NCBI GenBank assembly: GCA_021234155.1 | Contig: JAJEKV010000040.1 | Location: 9,529,541 to 9,593,540, forward strand | Direction of reading: 5' to 3' | DNA length: 64,000 nt | DNA from: Isoetes taiwanensis | Lineage: Eukaryota > Streptophyta > Lycopodiopsida > Isoetales > Isoetaceae | Shown here: piece by piece, positions 1 to 12,640 of the stretch | Position numbering within the stretch: the stretch's first letter is position 1 | Layout: each line of letters starts with the position of its first letter | The notes under the pieces: model-generated | Seen by the model: the letters and a program-made list of their open reading frames with translations, nothing else | What the model was told of the DNA's origin: nothing | The model's database searches: none | Program-made: the position numbers and the translations under genes

Positions 1-1480
1 ACATGGGAGCGTAAACAAGACCCACTTCGAGATATCCCGGGATTTATGATAATAGACTGTATGGAATATATGGGAGAGGCAGGTGAGGTTATGAGGTGGA
101 TTGGTGATATATGCGGGCGAAGTTATTAATCATATAGCATTGATAGCAAAAGCATGAATTCAGTAACATATGAGGTTCCTGGGGTAAGATATATGGTAAA
201 TGCATTAGGGTGTATGTAGCGTGACATGCTGCCTACACGGCTCCACTAACATGGCGTACAACAGCCCAAGCGAGGCCTAGATAGAGACAATCCAACTGCA
301 TGATTTGAGCAAAGGAAACCACGATTTACAAAGATTTGGGAAGTAATAGTTGTGGGGAGACAATTAATGCAAGAACAAAGAGATCACGAGGGCTGTAGCC
401 ATTTGCAAGAAGGAGATCGCTCTTATTGAAGATGATGAGAGATTTAGAAGACATTCCACCGGACGGATTAGAAATGCAATGGGGAACCAAATTGCTTGAT
501 TTAGAACAACATGTCTTAAGATTACCGTGGAATGGAGAAGTACAAAACATTCAATACAAGCACATGCATTACGCCCGATGGGAGGTGGCTGCAGCAGACT
601 GCCCTCACACAGTGGTGAACTACTTAAGCATTTTGAATTCCAAAGCAAATTGCGAGGAATCACGATCATATAGATTTGTGTTTTGAATTATGCGGGCAAA
701 TTAGTGTACTCGAGAAACACATGTTGGTTTTCAAACACAAGAAGCTGAAATTGGATCATGCTAGCGGGATATTTTCCAAAAACATGTGGACCAAGCATTA
801 AGTCTACATCGGTGGAGAGGCGGGCTGACTAGGGGGCTGATTACGTCTCACTACAGGACATCCTATAAGAAAGGAGGCTTACTTTAATGTTTTGCGTTTT
901 ACAGACGGAAGGTAAGATTATCCCACCAACACATGATGTGAGACCTTTGAATGTTCACTGGGCTCCAATTGCCCCAAAAGGAGTAGAGTGAAACCAAAGT
1001 GAGGTACAAAGCGACTTATCGGGGAGAAGAGGGCTATGAAGAGTTGAGCGGCAAGAGAAACTTGGGAGCTACATTTCCACGCCCTTTACGAAAACTTTTA
1101 CGCGGAATACCTCAAAGGACACGGATAAACAGCAGGTTAAAGGAGGAGGATATACACACACAGCTCATACACGATCTCACTATTATGAAGATACTGCCAC
1201 GAGGAATGGAGTCCATAAGAAAGTGGCGAGGGTATCTATTCACGATTCTGCGAGTAGGCGCATGACCTTAGAAGCGTTTTGAAAAGCGGTAAAGGGTACG
1301 CGAATCTCTTGAAGGGTTAAAAGCTGAAGCTACATTAAAATAGGGAGGTAGACACTTCTTCAAGTAGTAACCAACTTGACTAAATACTTGATCAAGGAAG
1401 CATGGGGAGTCATGGCAATTAAACAAATTGGTCAGTGCATAAATAGAATTTTTAAGGCAGGATGCCTCTAACTGTCAGAA
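1..1480. other. Unassigned repeat-like DNA upstream of the LINE core
   Basis: No gene is recognised here. The longest open stretches are short (426-686 and 999-1265, both +) and match no family I know. The second is followed after a gap by LINE reverse-transcriptase sequence on the same strand, so part of this region may be the decayed 5' portion of that LINE, but no endonuclease motif could be picked out. Confidence 0.3.
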
Positions 1481-2640
1481 CTTAATCATGGTAGGGAGTA
1501 TCTATTCCAAACTCTTAAGGTTTTGCTGCTTTGGAACAGAAATTAAGCTCATGGGCTTAAGGGAAAAGAGCCACATGCCAAACCACGTTTTAGAAGAGAG
1601 CACAGCCGTCATGCTCTTACACCTACAGGGTGCTTGCTCATTGAAAGCAAAAGATTAGAAGCCCGGCGCATCTTTAAGTTTATTGACTCTCCAGCTTTAA
1701 ATCTGATACCAAGGATAGGCCGGGTAAGTAGAATAGAAAGGAGATTGGAGTCAAAGTCTACACTTAGGAATTAGGTATCGGCTATACAAAGAGATTATAA
1801 GCCAGTGGAAGACCATCCGGCTGCAAATTCATAGTACTATTGGGGGTGAGACAAAGAACATTCATTGTCCTGCCAACTCTTTTTGGGTTGTATATTGATG
1901 ATTTTGCAATGTTCATGGATGGGAGAGAAGGGGCTGATTAGACTTCGGCTAAGGGATTTTGTGATCAAAGCTGACACTCTATGCCCGATGATGTGGTACT
2001 TTTTAGCATTCTCCGGAAGGACTGAGCACTTACATACCTTAAAGGGAATTTCTGCTTGGCAGGAAAATGAAAGTTAATCTGTCCAAATCAAAGATCATGG
2101 TTTTTTGTGGCACGTGCTTAAACGTGTTTCATACAATGGAGGAAAGAATTAAAAGAGAGGGAAGCATTATGCATTACAAATATCTTGGAGAAACTGAGTT
2201 TGGATTCAATTCACACTGGGAGGTGGAAAAGATATGTATTAAGAAGAGTAGCAGGGAGGAAGGCTGACTCGTATGGTATGTATGACGGTCAGTAGGGTGC
2301 TGCAAGATTGGAGATTGAAAGATGTTTTTTAGGCATGCAGTTTCAAGCTTGATGTACTCTACTTCAATTTTGAGTTTGGGGAGCGGCTTTATACTCTCAC
2401 TGCAAAAAGGATTAGCTAGGCGGTCAGAGGCATTAGGAAGATATTTCTCTGGAGGAACGGCATTAAAGAAGCAAGCAAGAAACACCCTTACCAAAAATCC
2501 ATGTTGGCGAGGAGAGGTTCTTTACCCTTTGAAGTGGAAATGGCCCGATCGGACTATGCACATTTTGGCGAGCAGTTATGTACCTTGGATGTCGACTTCA
2601 AGAAAAGCAATGGAAGCATCCACGCTGCAGGTGGTATAGG
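1480..2640 (+). mobile_element. Decayed non-LTR retrotransposon (LINE, RTE-like clade), reverse transcriptase region
   Basis: Pieces of an ORF2 reverse transcriptase appear in the right order across all three forward frames. Near 1850 a GVRQ-like block leads into PTLFGLYIDD (about 1875-1905), the plant RTE motif. A YADD-like box with DDVVLF follows near 1975-2000, then KVNLSKSKIMVF at about 2068-2105, YKYLG near 2178 with NSHWEVEK after it, and a C-terminal MLARRGSLPFEVEMAR-like block near 2505-2555. This order matches the thumb and palm of RTE-type elements, which copy RNA into DNA at a nick in the target. The frame changes several times between blocks and stops interrupt it, so it is dead. 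No poly(A) or short 3' repeat tail could be fixed; 2640 is only where similarity fades. The clade call rests on motif wording alone. Confidence 0.75.
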
Positions 2641-3110
2641 AAATATATTAGAATTGAGCTCTTGCTGAGGTCCGCTGAGAACAAAAGCGGCGGATCTGAG
2701 AAATAGGTGTGCGGGATATGAATGCGATCCACGAGCATTGAAGCCCGGATCTAGAATGAACACGGCGCTGAAAATGGCCTATTACATAGAAAGAGATCCA
2801 ATCCGATGTGGTATTTTCGGTCGGGGCATACGCCGGGCCCCGGATCTCCCGCGACACATGAGAACGGCGTACGGGCGTATCGGTTGGCTCGCGCCAAACT
2901 CCAATAGAGACGGGGAAGATGGGGTACGAGTATTCCAAGAGAAGAGCAGTTTGCACGATGTGCCGCGGAAGGTGCCTCCGAGGATGAGAAGAGCATGTGT
3001 TTCTAACATCGCATCTTATCTTGAGGAATTTAGAAGTCTTGCGGTATTTGTTTTGCGTAATTTTTTTCATAGTCTCTTAGGGTAGATCAAAGCAACTGGG
3101 TGCTGCTTTA
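2640..3110. other. GC-rich unassigned segment
   Basis: This short stretch is richer in G+C than either flank and stays open in several frames on both strands (for example 2648-3070 minus, 140 codons). Long overlapping open frames on both strands are expected from GC-rich DNA and are not evidence of a gene. No domain was recognised. It may be a piece of an inserted repeat next to the LINE. Confidence 0.3.
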
Positions 3111-5700
3111 TCTCAAAAGATTAGGAGTTACATAGATTGTTTTTTGATTCAAATGCGATCAAACATGTAAATGTAGCTAGCGCTCCATGACCTCCAAAGA
3201 TCCAAAAGGGGCATGATAAATACTATTATTATTATATTATTATAAATGAAGATAATGTGAAGGGAGTTGACATGTAACATATTGACATTAGATGAAGTGA
3301 AATTTTGTAAAATATGTGGCAACCAGATCTTCATATTGTAACTTGAGAAACATATTGTGGCGGAATCTTAGATCTTTAAATACAAAAAATTTTGTACTTT
3401 TAAATGACAATATTTCCACATTCTTGACTTTAGCCATAGTATGGTAATAGCGTTTAGTTCAAGATAAGGCACTGAATCATGCATAAAAAGGTTTGAAGTT
3501 TGTTATAAGTATAAATCAGAGATGTATTTTTATTACATTGTCTGAGTCGTGACTCTAGTTTTGACCCTAGTCAATGTATTGAGAATTGCTCTCCAATCCC
3601 GGTTAGAGATATACGGCGGACTTTCGCACAACCTTCCTCACATCTGATGAACCACACAATACAATTGATTTGGCATGTAGAAAATGATCATGAATCTGAT
3701 AAATATAGTAAAAACAATTTTACGTGGTCATTCGACTTTAAAATTTGCATAAAAAACATCTTGGTTTATATCCTGATCTACAATCTCGGGCAATTTCCCA
3801 AAAAGCATCTCGTGCAGTAATTACAGATAGACAGCATGCATAAGCAACACCTGCTTTTTATTTTATGTTTGGGTGGCTCCAATGGAAATCTAAAGCCTAT
3901 CCGCAGTTCGGGATGAACCGAGACCTACGCTTTGGTAATTTATACTTGATGTGACGAATTATTAGCTGAAAGCGTTGCACGATATAACTTCATCACCCGC
4001 GGTAAAATTGATTCCATTGTCATCCATGGCGTCTACTTCAAGGAGCATGTTTCGCCAGGTGCATTGTAGCATGATATAATGGAATACCCAGCTACGCAAT
4101 TGGAGAATGATCCCAGAGTGACTCCAACTTGGGTACATCTCATACATTGGCTGTCATTTGCCACAAGACTTTCGTTCTCATCATCTCACAAGTACATTGC
4201 GATTTGAACTTAGTTTTCTTAAATCCCACTTACCACAATGGCCAACATTCTCTGCAAGCCCAGGGCTGATCAAGCTTTATGCATGCCTTGCAAAAACATA
4301 AGAAAAGAGACCTGCATGGTAGCTTGGATTTGGATCACTAGGGTCTATCGATGAGGCATAATGGGTGTCTGTGCACCTTTGGTGGCTTATGCGTCAGGTA
4401 TTTTGTAATAGAGTCAATGTTAGTAACCTCCCAAAAAACACGTTCCACATGATTTTTTTTTTCCTCTCAAAAACATACGCAGCGATTTTAGCATTTATGA
4501 AGCCACCTTACCCCTCGCTAACCTTTCTTTTGTTCCTCAAGCCATAGCTTTGCAATAGCCCATTCTCCACCATCACATGTATGCCATTACCATATCACGA
4601 ACCAAAAAATTCCATTGCATTCTTTTATGGCTCCCGCGATGATACACAGTTACATGATAGAATACTCGTCTCCGGGGAAATTTGAATTGGTACGCACACC
4701 CGTCGAGACTAAACTAAGTGAAACTTCTTAAAGTGCCATAGTTTTCTTGCAACCACACTTAGATGCAACTTTGAATGCATCGTACAAAGTGATTATCGTA
4801 GTAATGCTTATCATGCGAAATGAAAAGTGCTGCACACACATTTCCTCATTTTCCATTAACCTTGAACATTGTATTATGAACTAAAATGTTGATGCGCTTT
4901 CGTTATTGCCAATGTTGTGCTTGGATCTCATTGAATGGTTTCAAAGTATTATAATTCTACGAGAAATCAACTTAACCGATAAAATGCGGCATCAGAAGTG
5001 TTCTAATGGGTTCCTTGAATTGCTTGCTTTACTTGATGTGCCGCGAAAGTTGCATGATGCTGAAATTTAGCCATATGATCAAACATATTATCTAACATGC
5101 ATTTTGCAGCACTATTCTTGTCAATCAGCCGACCTTAGAAGTTCCTTTCTTTTGAATTCATTAACATAAAAAAGCTATAGGCTTTGCCATTACCTTGTGA
5201 GGTTCTTCAATGCTTTCACTCTCCTCCTTGGACATAATTCAATCTTCTTTTTCCACAATTTCCACAAAACACGAACTTATACATTTTAGATAGTGCCATA
5301 TAAATATACGCTGCATCACATACCATAGCTCTCCAAAAGTATGCGACATTCTCAAATGTGTCCTTTTCTTTGCACACGACAAATTCCGGCATTATCTTGA
5401 GTTTACCAAATTCTACAATTGCAAGAGCAATTCTCATGGACTTTTGATCATCATATTAAATGCCTTCCCTAAACAAATGCAACTTGCTAGGTGTTTGACA
5501 CAACGGCAAGTGTTTTCTTTCTTTTAGCTTCCGTATGCATGTTGGTTCTAAGTATAAGCTGTCTAATGCCAATTCAACATGGGATCGATCACAAAGTGCG
5601 AAATAATTGACTGTAAAATGCATAGTACTTGAGAGTTTATGGCGTTCGGCCGCGATTATCACGGTCCCGGGGCGGTATCGCACATCGCACGCCGTCCGCA
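3110..5700. other. AT-rich spacer without a recognised gene
   Basis: Only short open frames occur, none with a recognisable motif. A TAT/ATT simple-sequence patch lies near 3220-3245. The region ends where GC content rises sharply at the border of the LTR-element block near 5640-5735. Confidence 0.5.
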
Positions 5701-5734
5701 GCGTACCGCCACTCAGAGCGGCGGTATGCGCCAG

Positions 5735-6940
5735 CGATAGCGAGGTAAGTAGCCCTAGGGAGCAACTTGCTAGGAGTATTCATATATTATTAATATGCAC
5801 ATATTGCACATTAATGGCTGCTTTCCATGTTAGCGCCATATTTGCCACCTAGCATTAAAGGCAGAGTGGGGCCTTTCAATTATCCCACATGCCAAATTGG
5901 GTGGTGGAGCCTAACTAAACCCCATGTGTCTGGTAGGGTAGGAAAATACAGCTTGCTGGTTTTAGATCCTTAGGGTTTTAGAGCTGGGTTTTTGGTACTT
6001 GAGGGAGCCAAAAGCAGCCTCCCGAGCGCCGCCCAAGCGAATTGCACCATCGATTCCCCGAGATTGGCTCATTTCAGTGAGGATGGTTGAACTCAGGGTC
6101 GGGGAGGAGCCACTCAAAGGATCCGGGTATTTGGTCAATTTAATGGCAAACCCGTCTTCTAGTCATAGAATCCCATTAGGAGTTTGAACTATTAAATTGC
6201 CCATAATATCTAGAAACTTAGATCTCCGGACAGCAACTAAGAACCTAACTCTATGATTAGATCCTAGTTCTTGGATTTCTTACGTGATGATGTATTTGGA
6301 TGATGTATCTCACATGAACTCCTTGTATTGGGAAGGGTAGAGGCCCTAAAGGCTTATGATTTGGTAACCTAGGTAGCCTCTCTAGCACCTTGTAGATTGA
6401 CTTGCGTGTACAAGAGCCACACGGTTGTGGGTGAAGGGTAGATAGCGTCCTCTCAGGAGTTATGGGCGAGAAAATGGCGGTGGCCGTAATGGCCACGAAG
6501 GTGAGGCGTGGGCGTCTGGCCAGATTCGTGCCCTGTAACCCGCAGGCTCCTGACCCCTGCTTCGAGGCGTCTCTACTGCGTCACTGGCGAGGCATTTGTG
6601 AGCATATATTAAGCTTAGCTGACGCGCATTAGGCAAGAAAAATAAACCAAGAAAAAATAAACCAAATGTAAGTCTTGTAAAATGTCTACATTTTCTACTG
6701 TTTTCTCATTTCAAAGCGGAGCATGGAAGATGTGAGAAGGCGGTACACCTGGCTGACAAATACCAGTTAAAACCAAACATCTTGGGTTCTCCCGATGGCC
6801 ATGCTTGGCTTCACGGCTGTAAGCTGCTTCTGACATAAATCCGCAGCATCTTGCTCCTCTGTCCGGGAGCAAACCACAATCCACCGAGAAACAAAAGAAG
6901 AAGCGGCTCACCCTATTAAATGCCATGGCGTTACTGCACT
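5735..6940. repeat. LTR-like direct repeat, left copy
   Basis: This segment recurs in the same orientation at 17090-18392. Shared landmarks in order include AACTTGCTAGGAGTATTCAT, the AT-rich run ATATTATTAATxTGCACAT, a block on the first lines around TTTTGGTACTTGAGG-like sequence, TCATAGAATCCC, GGTGAAGGGTAGATA and AAATGTCTACATTTTCT. The two copies differ by many small insertions, deletions and substitutions, so the duplication is old. A pair of direct repeats of about 1.2 kb with Ty3/Gypsy pol between them is most simply read as the LTRs of one ancient element. The exact TG...CA ends and a target-site duplication could not be fixed by eye. Confidence 0.6.
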
Positions 6941-6999
6941 TTACAAATCGCCCCGTGCAAATCACCTTTGTAGTTTATGCTAAGCTAGTAACAATTAAG

Positions 7000-7560
7000 T
7001 GGTGGAATTTAACAAGATTAAAAAGAATGAGCCAAATTTTTCCAAGTGAGGTGGTCTCACATTTCAGCACAGTCCTTGTGGGGGAACTAAATTTTTTATT
7101 TTGGCTGGCTAGCGTAGGGGAGCATCCAACCAAGAACACCAAAACATGATGAATTTGAGAAAAATAATGTGGTAGGGCTAATTCTAAGATAGGAATTGGA
7201 TTAGAAATAGCATGTTTAATTACCTAAAAACCCTAGAAATGTATGAGATCTCACGGCTACGGTGCGCCAAAACTAAACATTAGTATTGGAGCGAGGCGCC
7301 CAAGGCACATGAATAACTCATTAGAAAAGTCACAAATAAGTATAAGTTTTACAGACAAGTTTGGTGCGCATGTTAAACTGTGAGCAACTTGGTTTGACCT
7401 AAAATTCCCCAACTATAAATAGATGTAGAACCCCCTCATTTTTCGTCAAGCCCTAGAAATCTTCCCCAGCAGGCGATCTCTGGCGCTTTTATCCGATTGG
7501 CCGTCAAGTAAAGCATGGCGAACAAGCGGGGCCTTGAAGCGTCATGACGAAGCCACAGTA
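7000..7560 (+). mobile_element. LTR-promoter-like segment 1 (TATAAATAG) of an old LTR element
   Basis: A TATAAATAG box lies near 7413 and is followed about 50 bases later by a CCCTAGAAAT-containing leader, the layout of an LTR U3/R region. Parts of it resemble 8820-9520: both carry GTCTCACATTTC followed by a CACAGT, and both have AAAACTAAA followed shortly by TTAGTATT. It lies inside the block flanked by the two long direct repeats, so it may belong to a nested element rather than to the outer one. Confidence 0.35.
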
Positions 7561-8820
7561 TAGCGGGGAGGCGAGGAGATCATGGAAGATGCCGTGAGAG
7601 GAAGCTCGCGAGAGAGGGCGTTAAGCCTTGGGGCCGAGGAAGCAAAGACGCGTCCGTCGATTGAGGAGCTTCAACCCGGCGAGGCGAGGAAGCGGGGCGA
7701 GGCCACATCGAACTCCATGGGCGAGGAGGCGAGGTGTATGAAGGAATAGGCGGGAATCCGGCGGGAACAAGCCCGGACCATTGGAGGCACCTGAGAGATC
7801 CTCGGCGGGGATGAGCGGTGGCAATTAAGGGCAGCCCGGAGGTAGCAGACCTTAGAAGGTTCAATGGCGAGAAATACGGCGTAGAAGCGAAGAGAAGAAT
7901 GAAAGAAGAGGGAAAAAGGAAGGAGAAAAGAGGAATTAAAAGAAGCGGCGAGAAAGAAAGAAAAGCAAAAGGGAAGTTAGAGTAGGTGGCATAAGGAGGC
8001 AGAAGGGCGCCCACCAAAGGAAAAATTTAACATTATCATCAGGGCGGCAGCACGGCGAACCCCCAAACCTCAGGCGACTCCTTTGAGGGAGGGATTTCAA
8101 TAATGCTGCCCGGTGGAAGCTCTTTAAGCACCAGGCGTGGCGAGGAGAGGAAGTACACGGCGGCCGACTTTGAGAAACAACAGCGGGACCAAGTCACGAG
8201 AAGCGCGTGCGGCATGGGATGAGAAAGAAGCAACCCACGACACGGCGGGAAGCCTACGTCGCAGAGCGGGGTGAAGATTCTACGAGGAAGATGAGAGAGC
8301 CGCGAGGCCTACATGAAGAATGGGAGGGCCTCTGACAAATATTATGAAGAAAATAGGGTTAAGTTCATGAGGGAGGCACGACCAGCGAAGCGGCAAACCT
8401 TAAGGCGCCACCCGCAGAAGCCCAAAGGTTCCCAAGCATACACCCGGGGAAGAAAGGCATTAGGAAGGAGGTGGAAGAGAAGCGTTAAGGGGAGATTTAG
8501 AACACTTCAGTAGCGACCGGTCTCCTAATTCCAGGTACCCCTTACTTTCGGTTGGTCGCGTGAAGTGATCTGTGAGCCTACGAGCAGACTTTAGAATCGC
8601 AGACCTTGGCCAGCTAGCTGATGCAAAAGGCGGTGAGGCAAAAGAATAGTGCAACATTTTGAAGATTCAACGACTGCACTATCCGCCAAGCGGGTAACCT
8701 TAATCACGACAAGACTGAGTCTTGCGACCGCGTAGGAAGCACATATAAAGCTTTTGTTGTAAATAATTAAAATTTTGTAATATAGAGCAATTTTGTGTGT
8801 ACCTTGATGGCATAAGCTTG
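7560..8820. other. Purine-rich interior of the LTR-element block
   Basis: The + strand is strongly biased to A and G, with GCGAG-type words repeated many times. This produces open frames on the opposite strand (for example 7580-8017), which I read as composition artefacts. No domain was recognised. Confidence 0.35.
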
Positions 8821-9520
8821 GTTAATTAGAGCAAATTAATAAGTTTTAGCTTTTATTCGATTGAAATAGGACATTTGCAATGAGAACATGATGTCTCCGT
8901 TTGGCCTTCGGCCGCTGGTTGCAAAACTAAAAGAAGTTAGTATTGAGCGGCGCGAAACTGTGAGACCTACGCCCAAGCTTGACCAAAAGCGACTCCAAAT
9001 TGACCAAATAAAGGGGTAGGTCTGCCTAAATTGATAAGCCCATCACCCTTACACCATTAGTTTACCCAAGTTGGACATCTTTGTTCGAAATGAGGCTGAT
9101 GTCTCACATTTCATACACAGTGAAAACAAAAAGGTGGTTTTGAAGCGCCAAATTTGTGAGACCTCTTATTTCTTCACGAGGACTGTCAAAGTCACCTTCA
9201 ACCTCTTGCATATCTTTTAGGTAACCTAGCCTTGTTCAAGCATCTCCCTGTAGTCCTCAGAAACTCCTATTTTGGCAACCTCCCGGATAAGTTAGAATTA
9301 CCCAATCTAGGAAATTTTCAAGTCATCAAAAATTAGGGGTTTCTACCCCTTTTCTATAAATAGACGTGAGTCATTTCTCGAGATAGCACCCTACAAATGC
9401 ACTTTTGCCCTTCTAGCCGATTTCCCAACTCCCACAGAGCTCTTACCTTGGTTACATTTACCCTCATACGCAATTAATCAATGGCAACCGATTTCCACGA
9501 GATGGTACAGCGCCCGGCGC
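8820..9520 (+). mobile_element. LTR-promoter-like segment 2 (TATAAATAG) of an old LTR element
   Basis: A second TATAAATAG box lies near 9354, followed by a C-rich leader with GCCCTTCTAGCCG-type sequence. Short blocks match segment 1 at 7000-7560 in the same order. Two such promoter regions 1.9 kb apart suggest either LTRs of a shortened nested element or two insertions of related families. Confidence 0.35.
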
Positions 9521-12500
9521 TCATGCTGTGAGAGTAGGCGTGGGCAAGTCTTCGGATCTTGGGGAAGAAGGAGGCAGGCGTCCAAAACATGCTACCGCCT
9601 TGACCCGGCTTATAGTAGAGTCTTGGCCGGTTCCAAGCTAGGGTGGGAGCGGCCCTTCAGGTGCAACTCCCCTTGTGTAGGATATTTTGTTCCTAGGCAG
9701 TCCACTGCGGGGTAGCGACAGAGCGATGTCAGAACATGCAGCGAAATACCTCTAAAACAAAGCATACGCTTTTAGCCAATGGTCCTAGCTGTCCAGCCGG
9801 GACCAAGTACTTCTCTTTCAACCGCCACAGCGGCGATGCTGCTTGCAGGTCGCGAGAACTTGCCGTGGGAAACCTCCACATTCCCCATGGAGAACAGACC
9901 CATTAGCCATAGCGGCCGAACAGCGGCTCTCACCTGTTATGAGCGAGGGGAAGCGAGGAAGGGAAGGAAGAGGCTTCGGATGAGCGAGGAATGAAGGAGG
10001 GAGAAGACTATGTAGGCTTCGACCAGTGAGGGCGGCGACAAGCGGCGAGGTGGCAAGACTTCAAAAGAAGCGTGGACTCAGTGGCATGCCCCCTCGGTTG
10101 TATCACAGAGCTGAAGCTGCATTATAGTCGAAGGTGAGGGATTTTACGCTCCTAGCGACATTCAAACACTCAGGTGGAAAGGGAATGCAGGCGAAGGATT
10201 CTTTGCACCAGCCTTTCAGAAGAGCGGACTTGGGCGACTTCATCATCAGGAGAGTCGACTTCCCCCTCAGTAAGGGAAACCCGACACTTACCGCGGAGAG
10301 TTTACCTCAGAGCATCCAGCCTCGACACAATGTCGAGGCTGATTATGGACAAAGCATGAAACAAGCGGCTACGGCGGAGGAAAAGAGTTCCCTTACTCTT
10401 GAGAGCGAGATGGGGATCGCTATGCGACCTCAAACATCCTAGCAGCAGCTCGTCCGCTGACACCTCCGGGATAGGGCCGGCCGAATTACCGACCTGAGGA
10501 GGGGCTTAGGCAGCTTGATCGAGAGACTCACGGGGAGCTCACCATGTGGTGGAGGTTGATGATTCCGGAGCGGAACCACATTTGAATCACAGAGTGGCCA
10601 GGGGCCAGATCTGCCTTGTGAGTCACTAAAAGCTATTACACCTTGCTAACGATGGATGGAAGAATAAGCGGTTATCCGCAAGGATTCACCCGAGGCGAGG
10701 AAGAATGCTCGTTCTTGATTGCACTCGAGGATTAAGTAGGCATGCCGCGGTTACCCCTTAACAGAGTATGCAATCACATTAGAAGGCGGTAGCACTTTCA
10801 GCGTATTGCGACTTAGCCGCGCATACATTCTGGCCGGCCGGGGCAAGGCTGTCGATGTGACGACTTATACCTCCACTTAGCGAGAATAGAAGGTTGGCAA
10901 GAGCATTCTGAGTGGATCTCCAGCCAATGTCCTTAGGAACTTGGGCCATTGATTAGGGAACAGCCAAGTGAAAAAGTTCTGGAGGGATAATCCATCTTCT
11001 AAGGCAACCATGAGAATGATTAGCGATGGTTTGCAAATTCTTTTGTAGTAGTGTAATATAAGAAAATATAAATATAATATTCTCTTGCACTATAAATGTT
11101 TTGTTGATATATTTTTATTACAACCATGCCGACAAACATAAATAGTAAAAAGAAAGCAAGAAAACTAACCATGTAGATATGAACCACTTGTGTATGCGGC
11201 TAGAGGCACGGCCTTGAGGGAGAGCGACAAGCTGGGGAACTTCTGGAAGGCGACCGCCCGGGCCGCGCCCGAATGCCTTGAAGAATTTGGACAAATGACC
11301 CCGAGGAGAAGAAGAAATATGCGCCAAATGAGGCCGGACCTCCCGAGCGGATAAAGGCCTTGCTGGCCGCTGGGGAGGCGGTTCGGTGGAGTAGCAACTC
11401 AAGCTGCCCGCAAGCATCGGCTGGGAGAAGCAGATAGAGACAAGAAGAGGAGCAAGAGGAAGGTCCCAGCTTCCGGACTCCTCGGAAGCTCAAGCTTCGA
11501 GAATCAGACCGATTGAGGAAGAAGAAGGCGAACCAGATCGAGAAGCGAGGCCGAAAAGCGAGGAGAACCCCCGGACGGGCCGACAAAGGAACACAAGAAC
11601 CTACGACTACGAGAAGAAAGTAGACTACTGCATTGGGGAAATGTTTGGGAGGCGGAAGCTCGAGGCAATTCTCCCGAGCAGTGAGGCATGGAAGGCTTGG
11701 CAAGCGAGATGGCGAATCTGGCAATGCTATGAAGGTACATGAAGGATAAGGATAAAGGCGGGGGTAACAGCAATGGAGCTGAAGGGGCACGACACACACA
11801 CATTTGGTGGAAGGGCTATGCCAAGGCTCATGGCTTAAGCGAGGGGATGCTTGCAGGTTCAAGAAGTTTGCTAAAAGCCTTCAGCCATTCACGTCCCAAG
11901 AGCACAAGTCCGGAGTATGATAAAGCCCGGTTCTACGAGGTTGCGGCAAGGCAACAAGAATGGAATACGAGAGAAATACGGAGGAATTTATGAGGCTAAA
12001 GAGGTACAGCCCATGTGCAAAGTTAGGTGAAAACACTTACCTTGATGAAAGCTACATTGAAAGATGCGAATGAGGAATCCTTAAGCTTGTAGGGCAATAA
12101 ACACGAGGAAACACGATGCTCGAAGCGAGTCCAAGGCAATAAGTTTGCAAAAGGTGGGACCTCGAGAATAAGCGAGGCGGTATTGCAAGATAAAGGCAAA
12201 GCGTGAGGCGGTTCGGCCGAGGGGCCGGCCGACCCGGGACCCGGCTAGAGCCCATATAGTGGCAATCAAGGGGAAAGCGACGGGAGAAAGAAGCGGTATC
12301 TTTCAAGACAAGCGGGGAAGGGTCAAACTACTCCCAAAGCGGTCACGCGATCCTTTACGCGGGAGCCATGCAAGGAAAAGAAGACAAAGGTGCATAAGCG
12401 GCTTTGCTTGGTGTTTCAGCCCGAGGCCATAGGAGCTGGCCGAACTGCCCATATGTCATGAGTCTGTAGAGTTGGGAGGGTGGGACACTTTGGCCCGGCA

Positions 12501-12640
12501 GCCTTGGCGGCGAGGGAAGACGCGACTACATTGAGGTGAGTGTCATATCTTTGCCGCGTAGATCTGAGCAAGCGGGGAAACCCGGTATAAAGTAATTTCC
12601 CGCGATTAGGAAAGGCCAAGGCAAGTCATTTTATAGTCCT
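9520..12640. mobile_element. Decayed interior of an LTR retroelement, possible gag region
   Basis: This GC-rich stretch precedes a Ty3/Gypsy pol on the + strand, where gag would be expected, but I could not identify a capsid or zinc-knuckle motif. Open frames on the minus strand (for example 11200-11862) reflect purine bias on the + strand. A perfect hairpin with 11-bp arms lies at 10317-10341. It is treated as a broken, old element. Confidence 0.35.
10317..10341. repeat. Perfect hairpin, 11-bp arms, 3-base loop
   Basis: CAGCCTCGACA is followed by CAA and then its exact reverse complement. It sits in the retroelement interior. It may be chance or a structural remnant. Confidence 0.7.

Noticed and set aside
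2648-3070. 140-codon minus-strand open frame
   Set aside because: It lies in a GC-rich patch where several frames on both strands are open together, and no domain is recognised.
7580-8017. 145-codon minus-strand open frame rich in Ser, Pro and Leu
   Set aside because: It is the mirror of a purine-rich + strand; the composition explains it without a gene.
11200-11862. 220-codon minus-strand open frame
   Set aside because: Same purine-bias effect inside the retroelement block, opposite in strand to the recognisable pol. Low-complexity Ser/Leu/Pro content and no motif.
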